A stretch of DNA of 64,000 bases from Trileptium ribeirensis. Taxonomy: Eukaryota; Nematoda; Enoplea; Enoplida; Thoracostomopsidae. The stretch spans positions 1-64,000 of the forward strand of contig JASANE010021353.1 of assembly GCA_030248225.1 (NCBI GenBank), in the 5' to 3' direction. The notes beneath the pieces are model-generated. The model ran no database searches and was not told the DNA's origin. It saw only the letters and a program-made list of their open reading frames with translations. Of this stretch, positions 22,901 to 35,448 are shown in pieces (position 1 is the first letter of the stretch; each line of letters starts with the position of its first letter). The translations under genes and the position numbers were made by a program.

Positions 22901-23851
22901 AATGTATTAACTTAATTCCTGTTGTCCGTACATCACTGCAAAATTCATTATATAAAGAATTTCCCGACAGAGAGTGATCAACACCTCTTCAGTGTGCAGT
23001 AGCATCCAGGTAATGAAGATCAGGCCAGTTTTTGGCGAATATTGTGCAGCTGTCTGGCTAATACTTTGAAGAAATGTGCATGAATAAATGCAAGTTTTCA
23101 CATAGCACAGCGAGCGCGTGAGGTAATCAGTAGTTGCTACGTCTATTCGTTTACATTATTCAACTAACGGACAAAATAAAAGTAATATTTGCAACACGGC
23201 TTGGCGTGCATTCAGAGATTTCTACGTAAGGCTGTGACGAGTTTAAAAGACTGTAATAATAGTTATAATGAGGACGAATTGGATCAGTGATCAGCACAAC
23301 CTGTCAAAGAAATATCAACGCGCACGATAAGACTACTAAACTTACAGAGTTGTAATATAGTTGTATATCGCATCCGCATGTGCTTTGTTCTCGGTAATAG
23401 TTTAGGTAGTTATGCCTTCCAAGATTTGTACGCATGGTTGTTACGAGTTCAAACGAGTGCGTCAGCATGAATTTGAAATAGTTAATACAGTGTACAAAAA
23501 TCTAGGACGCACCGCAATCTGTGATACAATTAACTTGTAACATTTTCTTTGCAGCTATCTTAGAAATTTGTGTGAACCACGTTCACTATATAAAGTATGT
23601 TACAGTTTCAGCTGTATAAAGTATATATTTCCATGCCTGTATACACCTTAGTGCATGAGGTGTGAAATTTTACATGTCTGAATTATCGTTCCATATTATT
23701 TCGTGCAGCTTTTGTGCGAGAGTAATATCACGATGAATACATATTTTGTCGTTTTTAGCAATAAACATTTAAGTTAGTAGCAAGGATGTCGCTGAAATGA
23801 AAATAAGTAAAGCTGTTTGCATGCAAAGCCGGTTTCTTGTATTTTTAATAG
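19989..23851. other. Intergenic DNA, nothing firmly identified
   Basis: The minus-strand ORF 21105-21347 begins with ATG and looks moderately protein-like, but has no recognisable domain or supported splice sites. 20700-20760 is nearly pure A/T. No RNA gene or repeat array was found. Confidence 0.35.
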
Positions 23852-25926
23852 TTATGCCAGTCGTTGTTAAGCATTATAACAAGTCTTTTAAGATTGCCAA
23901 ATGACAACAACCGAGACTGCAACAGAGCGCCGGAAAGTTCTAAAGTCAATCAAAATAAGACGTATATTGTTGTGCGAAGCAGTGGAACGTATCGTAGACC
24001 TATTAAGCCGGTCACAACATCGGAGCCTAAAGTTGCAACCGCGACCTTAAACCACCGCCTGACGTCCAAGGTTAGTTCCACGAACAAATATTCCACATTT
24101 GGAATATTGATAATTATACCTACTTTAGCAAAATGAAGTCGATAATGACTTATCATAAATTTCACTGTGGGTATGTAATATATTCATAAGATTGCGCAAC
24201 AGTTTTGATTTGCATGAATCCTTCAAGGAAATAATTCATCCTGACTGATAAGGTTTACTTTATATATAATTGTGTTAAATGCTATGTCATATCTGCATAT
24301 GTAGTATATGCATACGTAGTAAGCGTAATACTTTATCTAAGTTTGCATAATATGTCGAACTTATGGTTTCTTATTTAACCTGTAATATAGCTCAAATTGC
24401 CATAATTTTAGGACATTAACGGAGAAGAAACCATCGACAATAAATGTATAAACGATGAATATCATGGTTGTCGAAACTTAACAAAACGAAAAAACCACCA
24501 CGAAATACCTCACATACCGAAATGGTAAGTTAATATTGATTATACATTAGATAATCACAGCATACGCTGCTCCATGCTATAAAATACTTAGTAAATATCG
24601 GACAGAGCAAGTGATACATTGCTTGCAGCAGACTCACATGCTCAGCCACACATGTATTTGTCCGACCGCATTTTAAGATGATACAAAATTGCTAGCGTAA
24701 ACTGATTTATTAAAAAATCTAAGCTTTATCACTGCTCCAGGCCAAGAAATCATTTTATTGAAGCATAGCGCTCGCACAATGTGCTATACGATTGGAACTA
24801 TACGCAAAATACTGAAGACCTATTTCCGATTCTAATTCTAATTTAGATTAGACACTGCTGTATCGTACTTCTTTTAAGAAGATTAATCCCACATTAAAGC
24901 TAAAATAATGCGTAGTTGCAGGTTCAGACAGAATAAATTACATTTTAATTCTTAATTAAGAACTCTTTCGAAATTCTACTCAAAGCCACATAGGGTGGCA
25001 TAAATATGTAGTTACTTTCAATAACGATCTTTCAATATGCTGATGGCAAAACAGAGGGGTATTTATTGAACCAGGGGCTGGTACAAGCGTATGCTCCACT
25101 TGGTACAGCTCGTTACGTTGGAAACCAAAAATACATTTGCAATGCCACGACATTTTCGTATCACTCCTGTCCATAACTTTTCCCAGACTAACTGTTTAAT
25201 TACCAAAGGTCACATTTAAATTGAAACAGATGTATAATAAATAAGCATATATCTGCTATAACTCGATTGTGAATATGCAAGTATTTTCAGATATTGTAAG
25301 TTTTTTATTTTGTTAAAGTTTACATTAGTGAATTTTGCAAATAATTTACCAAATATTTTTTCAAAAGAGGACCAAATGTTTTCGGTAAAAAAGCATCTCT
25401 CTTTGTCCAAGACATCATTTTTGCTCAATCTGCACCAATAGTTCGTTCCTCTATCGTGTACCGTGTGTTATATAACCCGTAGAATAAATATTTGTAAAAT
25501 TTTATGCAACTATCGCAGCTAATTTATCATGCCAGACTTATTTTTTGGGTTTTCTTTTAACAACGATTCAATTACTTCAATGAATTTAGCTGTGATATAT
25601 GATATTTGCAAACAGCAAGATTTGAATTTTGGTTTTAAATATTTCCAGATGTAGAACGAAAATTGGTAATTTGTGTTTAAATGGTAGTTTTATTGAAATG
25701 CTATAATAATCTTTGAACATTTTATAGGTTCCACACATCATGGCTATTTCAATTCACTTATGCCCAGGTTACAAGACCACAGAAGGACAAACTCAGCTGT
25801 AGCATGCGTATCACTTACGAACACATTTGGAGCTTTGTATTTCCTAATTGCAAGATATCTCCCCTGTTTGTATTGTCAGCAGCGCATACCGTTTCCAAAT
25901 TTGCAGGCTTTTATCAAAGGAAGTAA
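23852..25926 (+). CDS. Three phase-compatible exons of an unrecognised gene
   Basis: Exon a is 23852-24070, after the acceptor TTTTTAATAG and before AAG/GTTAGT. Exon b is 24412-24524, after AATTTTAG and before GTAAGT. Exon c is 25728-25924 plus TAA ending at 25926, after TTTTATAG. Phases match: a to b joins on a codon boundary, and b ends TG, which with the first G of c makes Trp. Together they encode about 175 residues. Exon a is rich in Asn, Ser, Thr and basic residues; exon b reads DINGEETIDNKCINDEYHGC and then a basic stretch; exon c has several aromatic and Cys residues. No upstream exon with an initiator was found. No family is recognised. The case rests on three open exons with consistent splice phases; exon c has competing overlapping frames at 25848-26205 and is the weakest. 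Confidence 0.35.
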
Positions 25927-27613
25927 TATGTGAGCCATTTAGGAACAATTTGCTACGCCCTCATGTTTTATTCGAAGTGCTACGGATCAACACACTTAGT
26001 CGATTTGTGTGTAACTTTGGAGCAAAATGTGAAAAACGGCATGACAAGACTGGAAGCAGGAAACAAGGCCAGGGTTGCACGATACAACGGTTTGCATTCG
26101 TACACAAATTCCATTATCACCAAATATAACATAATGTATTCGTTGCATAATTTAACAATAAATTACATGTTTTCCATCAACAGACTTCTCAATCTTAAGG
26201 CCTAACTTATGAAAAAATTTTAACTTTCATTTCGCATTGCACAATGCAATTTGTCGAACGTAACTTATCTTTTAAATTATGGAACTTGTCGCAATGTGTT
26301 TTTGCGTAGATTTTGAACTATGATTCGATCCTAAAAATTGATCCATGATATTTATACATATTTTGTTAAGTTGAATTTATCTAGGACAACCTAATTAACC
26401 AGGTAGTACTATTAACACACATTGTCGTAATTGGCAAGTTCGATAATTTAGATAATTAGCAGGTACACTGTGCTTTCTCGGCAAGTTGGCTAATGATGTA
26501 GCACCTCGTGTAATTAAAGCCGTTGGTGCTAGTTTTTACACAAAACCGGTATGTAAATGTTAGTTCCTCCATGACATTATTTACGTTCCTGGGAAAAGTA
26601 TGGGGCGTCCACGCACAACTGGCTTGCAAGTATGTAATGAGTGAGGTTCTACTGCAATTCCAGTGGTGTGCGAGAAATGTGCGCCTATATACGACAAGAT
26701 TTAGTGTAAGCTGTGAGTGAATTTTGAGCAAACTGAGAGTTATCTACGAACGAAATAGATATTTTATACATGTGGAGAGAAATATACATTTTCCCAGTGT
26801 ATATAGTTGACATATCGTTTGGTATAGTACTGGTATTATGGCACTGTTTGGTTGCTGATTGAAATGAACAAAACCAAATTTGAGTTCTGAATCTAGTCAG
26901 CATTGCGAGTATAACTCCCACGGCTTTCGAGTTAAATGAATTTGAGTGACGAGTGATGGATTAGAAATATTATTGTCAATATCGAGTACGAACGAGCATA
27001 AGACCATCATTCAAGTGGCTTTTGGGTGACATGTGTGCGAGTGACCCTTACTTTTGCGTAAATTGTAGATATTGATTTGCTGACTTGCGACTGCTTGATT
27101 CGCTATTAATTTAGAAACAATGTCACAGCTGCGACGGAAATCGCCACCGATTTAGTTATATATTCATTGTAGGCGACTTTCATACAAACCTGGCTGTATA
27201 TATCTTACTGTAGCTAGAAACTTGAAACCAAATTCACTGTATAACGATGACCATATCAATCATATTCCGATGGCGTAAATAGGGGAACTTTGCGACCCTG
27301 ATTAAATTTGTGTGACGTGACATGACTGACGTGACACAATCATTTAATAAATATAAAACTTGTATCCAGCTGACCAAACTATTTTATTAAATTAAAAACA
27401 CATATTGCTTTCGGTTGGAAAGCAAAATACAAGGCTACAATATGGCATTTAAACGTTAAATAGTTATTTTATAGGTGTTTTCTGACGAGGTTGGTTGATT
27501 TCAACATGCGAATACAATTCCCACGTAGTAGTTGAATAAAATATTTAAGTTTTAAACTTGAACAGCCTATACCTATTTAGGAATATAGCGTGTATATCTT
27601 GTATAGCAGTTTT
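25927..27613. other. Intergenic DNA with overlapping short ORFs
   Basis: The ORFs at 25930-26205 (plus) and 26456-26921 (both strands) overlap one another. None shows a domain or a consistent exon structure. Confidence 0.35.
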
Positions 27614-28221
27614 TAGTGTTGGGCAACGGCCGGTTAGGCCGGTCACCAACGGTCGGGAAACGGGCGGAGGTTGGCCAACGGCACGGCCGACATAGCTGTC
27701 CGGCTGGGCTATGGCAAATAGATGGCTGACTACTAGTAAGCTTTTTCTTTCTACGATGCGAATTTAATATTCGTAAATCCTATTTAAGCATTTGTTAAAA
27801 ATTGATTTGTGTATGGAGGTTTTACAAGGTTTACAACGAAACAGCTAAATTGTCCATTCCTACACGTACGCAGAATACAGTAAGAATATACTTTATTAAG
27901 TGCTGGGCAGCGGCCGAATTTATGGTGTATCATTAAACATTGACGTATATTAGTTTATTAGCAAGCGTTTACGTTATATGCTTAAATGTAACAATGGTGA
28001 TACTGATACCAAATCATTGCATGATGGTTATTGGCAATTATAAATATAAATCAGAATGTTCCAGTAGTGTGGTTTTATACGTTTGCTATATAGTAGTAAA
28101 CGTATAGACCGCGGCCGCCCGAGTCACGGCCGATATTTGCTGACCAACGGCTTTCATGACTGTCAACGGTAAAAATCGTTAACGTCCGGCGGTGAGCTTT
28201 AACGGCAGTTGCTCAACACTA
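27614..28221. mobile_element. hAT-like MITE (CGGCCG-rich family), copy 1
   Basis: The ends are inverted: TAGTGTTGGGCAACGGCCG at 27614 and the complement of GGCAGTTGCTCAACACTA at 28221. The interior has clusters of CGGCCG-like words in otherwise AT-rich DNA and a second internal terminus-like block (AGTGCTGGGCAGCGGCCG near 27899). The termini resemble hAT-superfamily ends (family knowledge). It lies about 150 bp upstream of the 28404-30348 ORF. No clear target duplication is visible. Confidence 0.6.
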
Positions 28222-28403
28222 TGCAATACCACGAACTATGATCTTTTAAGGTTAATTTTGCGACGAGGTTTTATCCATGGCACGGATCTTGAAAACTTTG
28301 ATATTTAAATCACCCCGGATCAAGAACTGACTACAAGAAAAGTGTTTAGATAAGTCAATATTTAATTTTCTTTGTCTGCATTGTACGAATTATTTTTCAC
28401 TAG

Positions 28404-30348
28404 TGATTACGATGACATCCCAATCGACACACCGCTCACTCAACGCCGTGGTGCAGATATTCCGGTTACATTTTGCAAAGGTCATGAAAGTGTTAAAATT
28501 AATTATCATACACCGGTCGCACTGCACAGACCATCTAGAAAACAACAGCTGCATCCACCTAATGCATCAGCTGAAGAAAGTGTCGAAGGAGCAACAACAT
28601 ATAATCGGCGAAGGGTGACAAATGAATCCTCCAAGGGCAAGAATCGTTATTACAACTATCGATCTAGTTGCCATAGTCGCCGAGATGATTCAGTTTCGAG
28701 TAAACGAAATAGAGTTTCTTCAATGTGTAATAGTGCTAACCAAAAGAATTATCACAACTCAAGAGAAAATATTGGAGGTGTGTGTCATACTGAGAGTTTA
28801 GAGCACGAAGATTTATACTTAGATGAATATCGTCGATATCTTATTGACACTGGTTTTGGACGAAAACTGATCAATCGGAAACAGTGCTACAATTCAGATG
28901 AAGGAAACATATTTCGAACATGCTCAGCAACATTGCCAAAATATTTAACAAAAAGTCTTGGTTACGAAAATTATACAATCGGGTGCGGCCATACTACAAA
29001 CAGCGGATATGAAACATACAATAGTTTACATTCTGCGGCCGCTAAAGGAGGAACGTTTAACAACGGGAAACAACCATACTGCTACAGTAATTCTATTAGA
29101 AGTAACGTAATAAATAACGACATAATTTCAGTGCCTCCAGCTGCATTGTGTTGCCAGCATCAAATTCCTAACAGCACGTTCCATGGTCAAGGATTGTATT
29201 CGGACGATTCACGAACTAGTTTCATCAATGATTTACCGCTGTACTTTCCACAGAAAGGCGTGGTGGAATACCCACGTCGTTTTTGCCCACAATACGGCTC
29301 ATATTTATTCCAAAATAATCTTTCCTTGAGCAATATCTGCAATTATAATTCAATGCCATTTTGCACACTCCGCAATGTGCCAAGCGCTGTACCAACAAAG
29401 AATATCAATACGTATCATATAACTTACGAACCGCGATTTAATGGGTTACGGAGGAGTGGATGCTCATCTGGGAAATTGAAGAGATCTAAAAGCTGTGAGA
29501 TATTGCCATCACTTGTGTCGAGACATTACGGACAAGCTTCACTACAAGATCAGCAAGTAATTCCATTCCAATCACCGCAACCCGTCGTTCGTGACCTAGC
29601 ATCGCCATCTGTTACTAGTGGAATTACATTCCATCAACGAGATTTACCTGCTGTCTCTCTGTGGCCCAATCAACCAAATACTTCAGAAATCCGCAACAAT
29701 TTCTGCTATCATACAAACAATGCGTCGTTATTGGCTTCAATTCCGTCGCCGGTACAACGACAATCGCTTCAAAACCAACAAATAATTCCACTATACCGTG
29801 GTGCTCAGGCACCTCCTCAAGTTACAATGTTGCAAGCACCAAACTGTATAGACTACGCCTCCGTAATTCGATCAGCATTTGCCGCTCGAGCTCACGACCA
29901 GGAAGTTTTGAGTCCAAGAACTAGTTCGGTAACGGCAAATCTACAAGACCATGCGCCTCTGTATCGGAAACAGTCGACAGTAATTACAAATGGAACTCTG
30001 CGAAGTCATAATTGCCGAGCAAAATCAGAAGATAATTCAAACAACGTGTTGGCAGAAACAGAGACCAAAACAACAGTTACTACTGGCAACATCGGTAACT
30101 GCAGCGGAGAAAATCGAGAAAATCCAGCTAGAGACAATGCTACGGCAGTTGTGGCTGTGGATCAGTCAGGGTATAATAGTCATCGCAATCAGGAGATACT
30201 AAATAAAAGAGACAGCTGTATTTACCAGAATGCTACATGTCATGATATTTGCTGTAATTCAGGTCTATCAACAGCAATTTGGATAATTATTGCTATTGTG
30301 TTACTGGGTGTAATTGTAGGCGTTGTTCTTGGGCTAACCTTGGTATAG
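28404..30348 (+). CDS. Orphan low-complexity protein with C-terminal membrane helix
   Basis: The frame is open from 28366 to TAG at 30346-30348. No ATG occurs in frame until 28723, so either a 5' exon joins at the acceptor TTTTTCACTAG (ending 28403) or translation starts at 28723 (about 541 residues). The protein is rich in Asn, Ser, Gln, Tyr and Cys, probably mostly disordered. It has an internal repeat, SLQDQQVIPF near residue 388 and SLQNQQIIPL near 464 (numbered from 28372), and a basic motif KLKRSKSCEIL. The last 24 residues are a strongly hydrophobic helix (IIIAIVLLGVIVGVVLGL) ending at the C-terminus, preceded by a Cys-rich stretch. That layout fits a tail-anchored or short-tailed single-pass membrane protein, with most of the chain on one side. 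No known family is recognised, so function is unknown. Confidence 0.7.
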
Positions 30349-31728
30349 TGTAGTCGCTTCGAATGATTCGATGAACTAGTAAAATACTACTATGTTGTTT
30401 ATCTGTTATATTATTTACCGTATGGTGGTCAAAATTAAGCGTTGCATGTACTTAGTCAAAATCGTGAATTTATGATTTATAATTAATGTGTTAATGCGTC
30501 GTACCTTGAGATGTGTGTCCCATGTCCGGATTTTGTCACAGCCCGCCACGGCTATAGCGCACAGCTTGGCTTGATTGAACTAGCTGTTGTGACATTTTAA
30601 GGGCTGCGCCAGGCCCTGTAAAAATGTTAGCTATGAGATGAGTTGGGCTGTAAAAATGTCATGATGTCCGGCATCGTCTTACGTTAAGCAGTGTATAAAA
30701 TGCTTTGATGCAGATACTTTGGGTTGCTGAGTAATTTATAAGTATGTAACCTTCGATCAAAAATTTATTTTCCGCAAACTTTAATGCTATATTCGCGGAT
30801 GTTTTACGTATGCTGGTAAACAACTCAGAAATTCATGGCCTAAATTTGTAAACTATAGTTTGGCTCAGGCTGTATTAGACAAGTATTAGGTACTGTTCGT
30901 CTAAGAGTTTGCCCGGTATCGAAAATATTGACTTGCAAAAACATGAATGAAACAGTACTTAAGAAAGAGAGGCATTACTTGAGTAGTGAGTCTGCCTTTA
31001 ACAGTGACTAATATAAGCTGCAGACCAACTTTATTATGTCTACAAATGATTTCGTGCTGCGAAGTTCCCTTATAGTGTCAGAAAACTCGAATCCTATGAA
31101 ACTGAACGGAAATTGTCGTCGTGATGGGGTGACATTTACATATATAACCATAACTACACGAAATCCAATGTATATAGGAGTGGGTGGGGCGGTGCCATCG
31201 GCGTTTAGAGATAGGGCGGGTTCGGCGTCTTTATTGTTGGGGGTTGGGGAGGGCGCGGCCATTTTTGTTCTCTGGGGACGGAATCCGGTGGCTTTGGCGT
31301 TAAGGAAGAACGTGAGTGCAGGGATTTTGGCACTAGAAAGGGGGGGGGGGAGCGGGAGAGCGGCGCCTTCGCGCCTATGTGTTTGCCACCTGTAGTGCCG
31401 CTTAGGCCGGTTGGATGACCACGTCGGCGTGTTCGCGTTTTGCGCTGCTGAGAGGTACTGATGCCTCAGCTGTAATCCCCATACGCATGCATGTGATAGG
31501 TGCCGAAGAAAGTACGTTGGCTCAGGGCGTAAATGATCCGGCGTGGTGGAGACGTCGTCGCTGGTCCTCAGGGTTTAGAGCCCCTATGTGTGTGTATGTA
31601 TTTAGTATCGTGGAAACTAGTACGAAATAAATACAGTTCAGTGCCCGACGCCGTATATTAGCATAAGACATATGACCCAGGCTGGCTACTACAAACGTGC
31701 TAGTCTAGCTAAGCAGTGTATTTTAGTT
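30349..31728. other. Intergenic DNA with a G-rich tract
   Basis: 31180-31395 is markedly G-rich with a run of ten or more G at about 31339. The forward ORF through it (31036-31395) is Gly/Ala/Arg-rich as expected from composition, so I do not call it a gene. No good polyadenylation signal was found close after the stop at 30348. Confidence 0.4.
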
Positions 31729-31732
31729 TGCA

Positions 31733-31798
31733 AGGGCCGGGATCCACTGCGCCAAAGCTTCACGAGCCGGATTTGACTGCGTGACAGAATCCGGCCCT
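31733..31798. repeat. Short GC-rich foldback
   Basis: AGGGCCGGGATCC at the left pairs with GAATCCGGCCCT at the right, enclosing about 40 bases that include a further CCGGATTTG block. It looks like a tiny terminal-repeat element remnant. Confidence 0.4.
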
Positions 31799-31872
31799 AG
31801 GTGCACAATTCTTAAGATAACATATAACAATATCAATATTACAAAGTCTGTTTTATCTAAAACCATACATGC

Positions 31873-32100
31873 TGAAGCAGGGGTTCAGGGAGGCTACCCC
31901 CTCCCCCTCGCCCAGTCCTCGGACCGCCCAAACCCCTAGACCCTTGTTTACCCTCGCTTGAGTGTATACCCTACTCTCCGCACCACAACCCATTCCACCC
32001 GCGCTCAAGGTTCTCGGAAAATTTTGGCGAAGTTTGGAATAAAAGGGTGACCATTAGCAATATTCGGGTAAAGTCGGTCAAAAAATATACCTAGGTGCCC
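31873..32100. repeat. C-rich dispersed repeat fragment (GAAGCAGGGGTTCAG family)
   Basis: It begins GAAGCAGGGGTTCAG followed by a long C-rich stretch and then an AAAATTTTGGCGAAG-like stretch. The same start and organisation recur at 42437. No ORF is present. It is probably an end fragment of a non-coding transposon. Confidence 0.45.
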
Positions 32101-32370
32101 ACAGCGTCTACATGTAAGTATAAAACATAACACAACACAAATGTATGAAATCTCAAGGTAGCAGTTATCCTTACTCGGGAAGGTGATAATTTTATGTCAC
32201 GCACTGTCAAACAAGGAGATAGTTACTCGAATTTGAGTGGTTTAAAACAACCCGGTACGTAACCTTGATTATTCTAGATCTACTGCACGGCTTATTACAA
32301 TCTTATCCCATGATCCTTCAATATTTTCGTTTTTAGGAACACCAGTATATTCACATACTATGCTGTAAAT

Positions 32371-32741
32371 CATAGGTGTCGCAGGCCAGTCGGCTTAGGG
32401 ATTGATCGTTGTCGGCTAGGGCGTGAGATAAGGGTAGCGTAAGGTAGGCCATGCAGGGATAAATTTGGAAATTTTTTAGGAACTTGGAATTTTTCCCAAT
32501 TTTTCCCAATTTGCGATAGATTTTTGCGAATTTGCCCTGTTCTTTGCCACATTTAGTCCAATTTTTGCTGATGTATACCCAGTAGTTGTGTATTAGTTTT
32601 CGCTAAAATGCCACACAAACCTTCGGCGCTTTGCGAGGGGGGAGGGAGGGGGCGGGGGAGCGGACCCCGCCAAGGTCACATTTGGGTTGAGGATCGGACC
32701 TTCCTATTGGGGTAACCCCTAGCCATCTATCGACACCTATG
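32371..32741. mobile_element. MITE-like element with CATAGGTGTCG termini
   Basis: The element starts CATAGGTGTCG and ends with its exact reverse complement, CGACACCTATG. GTAAAT flanks both sides (32365-32370, and 32745-32750 after three extra bases), a possible target duplication. The interior has tracts of AATTTTTCCC-type repeats and a G-rich block near 32630. There is no coding capacity. Related ends (GACACCTATGG, GGCACCTATGATTT) occur near 41247 and 41833. Confidence 0.55.
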
Positions 32742-33238
32742 ATCGTAAATAGTCCATAGATTATTTTGAATTTCTGCCTCTAATATTCACCAGACACAAT
32801 CGTTTTGGCGACTTACAGCACGTGCCCGGTCTGTTACATTATAAAAATATTATCATATAATCTACTTTTCATGGACTAAATTACTGCCATAAATCACTAA
32901 CATTGAATAAAATATTGCTTTATTGCATAAATTTATGCTCTTTTCTAAGATTAATATCGTGATCTAGATATTACCTAATGAAATTCGCTGTCAAAACAGA
33001 TTTTCAGTCTCATTCCCAAAAGTACTTCTTTAGACAGAGTCTACAATTGTATGGACTGTAGAGTGCACCGCGTAAACACAACCGTGTATTGAATAATGTT
33101 GCTAAGATAAACTTCACCATCTAATCGTCGTAATGTCCGCTACCAAATTGTGGCATAAATACCAAAAAGGGCCTGGATACACATACTATTTAAAGCAACT
33201 TCTGTTTTGTGAGTGTTGCCGAAAAACAGAAATTAATC
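32742..33238. other. Intergenic AT-rich DNA, nothing identified
   Basis: No ORF, repeat or RNA gene is supported. Confidence 0.4.
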
Positions 33239-33583
33239 CTATGTATTATATAATAAATTAAATTGAATTTCGGATATCGATGAGAAATTATAGGTCGAGA
33301 CGACGTATCGGTCCCCAAACGTACGGGTAAAAGTCACGTTATATAGAAATCGAGCTATTTCGGAGCTATTGCTTGGATCTGCAAGACTCCTCGCGAAGCG
33401 AGCTAACAACACGCGTACAATCGTGTTGTATGCAGCCAATTGAGCTAATACAGCGCTTTGAAATGTAATAATTATTTGTTTTCGAATACCTGCAGGTGTT
33501 AAAGGGGTATGAGGTAATCTAAATCTTTCGAGACTATTAAGAAATTTTACAATTCTTGGAAATAACTCACATATATATGACAT
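33239..33583 (-). CDS. Candidate coding exon or small gene, unrecognised
   Basis: A minus-strand frame runs from ATG at 33583 (open upstream to 33598) to TAG, 114 residues. The sequence looks protein-like: an amphipathic, Leu/Ile/Arg-rich middle (AQLAAYNTIVRVLLARFARS), then an aromatic Ser/Thr-rich C-terminus. Its local G+C is higher than its flanks. No signal peptide, domain or convincing donor is seen. It could be a terminal exon or a short independent gene. Confidence 0.3.
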   Translation of the reverse strand: MSYICELFPRIVKFLNSLERFRLPHTPLTPAGIRKQIIITFQSAVLAQLAAYNTIVRVLLARFARSLADPSNSSEIARFLYNVTFTRTFGDRYVVSTYNFSSISEIQFNLLYNT

Positions 33584-33598
33584 CTCATTCTTGATCAA

Positions 33599-33921
33599 AT
33601 TATCATTGCAAATTATATCCTTGTGGATAAGAAGACAATCAACATTTTAATAACTGGGAAATTCTTGTAATTGTATTCCAATACATAACGCCGAAAATTC
33701 CATTTCGTTGGCTTCCACACTCTCTCACACACGTACAAACAATACTGGTAAATCAATGTAGCCTCAGGATCACTTTACTTTTATAAGTTGACGAAGTTAA
33801 AAAATTGTTTTCGCTACGAGTTCAAGAAAACTTCGATTGAGATATTGATGCTCTATAGTTTGCGCAGCTGAACGCTGTTTTATAGTAAAAGCAACAAACT
33901 AGTGGTAGTATGGTGTGCGTT
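33599..33921. other. Intergenic DNA, nothing identified
   Basis: AT-rich, with no supported ORF or repeat. It ends at the target-site repeat of the next element. Confidence 0.4.
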
Positions 33922-33929
33922 GTCGGCAC

Positions 33930-34611
33930 TGGTGTTGGGCAAGGCCCGGTCATGCAAATAAACAGTTGGCCGACAGCTGGCCCACCAACAACGGCCTACG
34001 CCAGGCCGTTGGCCCACGGCCGTCCTACGGCCTAAGCGCTGAGGATGGCTGACTGCCGAGAAGCTTATCTTATTCATACATAGCTTATCTTATTTAAGAT
34101 ACCAATTTAATATTCGTAAACGCATCTGAAGCATTTTTTCGAAAATTCGCTCGATTTGAATATGAACGTTTTGCACGGCGTACAATGTAACCGCTCAAGT
34201 GCCAAATCGTATGCCTAGGTAAACTATAGCAAGGCAGTATTTTAATTTTAGTGCTGCGCGACGGCCGACGGATATCAGGTCTATTATGAAACACTGACAT
34301 ACATTAATTGAAGAATAAACATATATTATATACTTAATGAATGACGAGATGGTACTAGGCGGTACAAAATTACTGCAAGTTTGAATTGGCAATTATGTGT
34401 ATCAAAAGTTGGATAGCCTTGTTTAATTCGCATGCTATACAGCAGCAAACTTAGAGATCACGGCAGGCCGACCGACGGCTCATAATTGCTGACCAACGAC
34501 ATTTGCTACTGTTAACTACAGCAAAGTGTTGACGCCCGGCCTACGGCAACGAAAATTATTAAACGTATTGCCGTCGGTCTTCATTGTTTTCACGGCAGTT
34601 GCCCAACACTA
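33930..34611. mobile_element. hAT-like MITE, copy 2, with 8-bp target duplication
   Basis: The termini are TGGTGTTGGGCAAGGCC and the complement of CGGCAGTTGCCCAACACTA. GTCGGCAC (33922-33929) flanks the left end and TTCGGCAC (34612-34619) the right, matching at 7 of 8 positions. Eight-bp duplications are characteristic of hAT elements (family knowledge). Interior blocks (GATGGCTGAC, AATTTAATATTCGTAAA, GAAACACTGACATACATTAA) match copy 1. There is no transposase. Confidence 0.7.
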
Positions 34612-34850
34612 TTCGGCACGGATAAAGTATTGATAACAGTGCTTTTGTACGACCAATTCTGATTGGAAACATTTGAACTATTCTCCTGTTGATCTCTGAA
34701 GCTGAAATGCGACGTTGTATGACAAAAGTCAACGACGTTACACTATTACTAGAGACAAAAACAGTATACACTTGGCAGCAATTTACAACTTCTAGCTCCA
34801 CAATCTCGCTCAAGTGCATATTATAACTTTACTTACCTTTAACCTTATGC

Positions 34851-35273
34851 AGCGTTTACGTTATAAAGGACCCCCATGTGAAAGTTTTGTCCACCCTGAG
34901 TGTTTCTTCCACTATCAATTATATGGTGTCTTGGACACCATGGTGTTTCTGATGGTATTTTCAAACAGTATACATAGGTAGTGTAATGTCGATAATACTA
35001 CGGCGTAGACTACACCATAAAATTTATATGGTGTTAGCTACGTCATGCTGTTATTCATACGCAGTATATAATAGGTTTATGTATGGTGTCCTAGACACCG
35101 TCAGCAAAAAACAATAAGTAGATTAAGACACTATAGCTACGCTGATGGTGTCGCAAACACCGTCTATTGCATTATATAGTGTAGGTATATACTATATACC
35201 ACAGGATGTTGTGGTCTAGACCATTGGGGGACAAAACTTTCACACCACACATGGATTTATCACGTAAACACCG
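34851..35273. mobile_element. MITE-like element, GCGTTYACG-terminus family, with internal hairpins
   Basis: The left end GCGTTTACGTTATAAAGG and, further in, GTGAAAGTTTTGTCC have inverted counterparts at the right end (GGACAAAACTTTCAC and CACGTAAACACC). The terminal inverted repeats extend about 50 bp with gaps. Inside are three short palindromes: GGTGTCTTGGACACC, GGTGTCCTAGACACC and GGTGTCGCAAACACC. Confidence 0.65.
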
Positions 35274-35448
35274 CATTATATCAAAAATCGAGCCAAATAG
35301 AATAAGACAATAATAATTGATATGAACATTTAGACATAAAGTGGTGTTTCGGGAATCTTGATGTGTTTTCAAGATCAAGGCATTATTATATATAATTTTT
35401 TCAGCGTAATGGAAGTTTAAACATGACAATACGAGCCAACTCTGTTGG

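Noticed and set aside
24980..25174. 64-codon minus-strand ORF with ATG
   Set aside because: The opposite strand is also open over much of it and nothing favours either; it lies in the proposed intron of the 23852-25926 gene.
31036..31395. 119-codon Gly/Ala-rich ORF
   Set aside because: It runs through a G-rich tract with a long G run; the composition explains the open frame.
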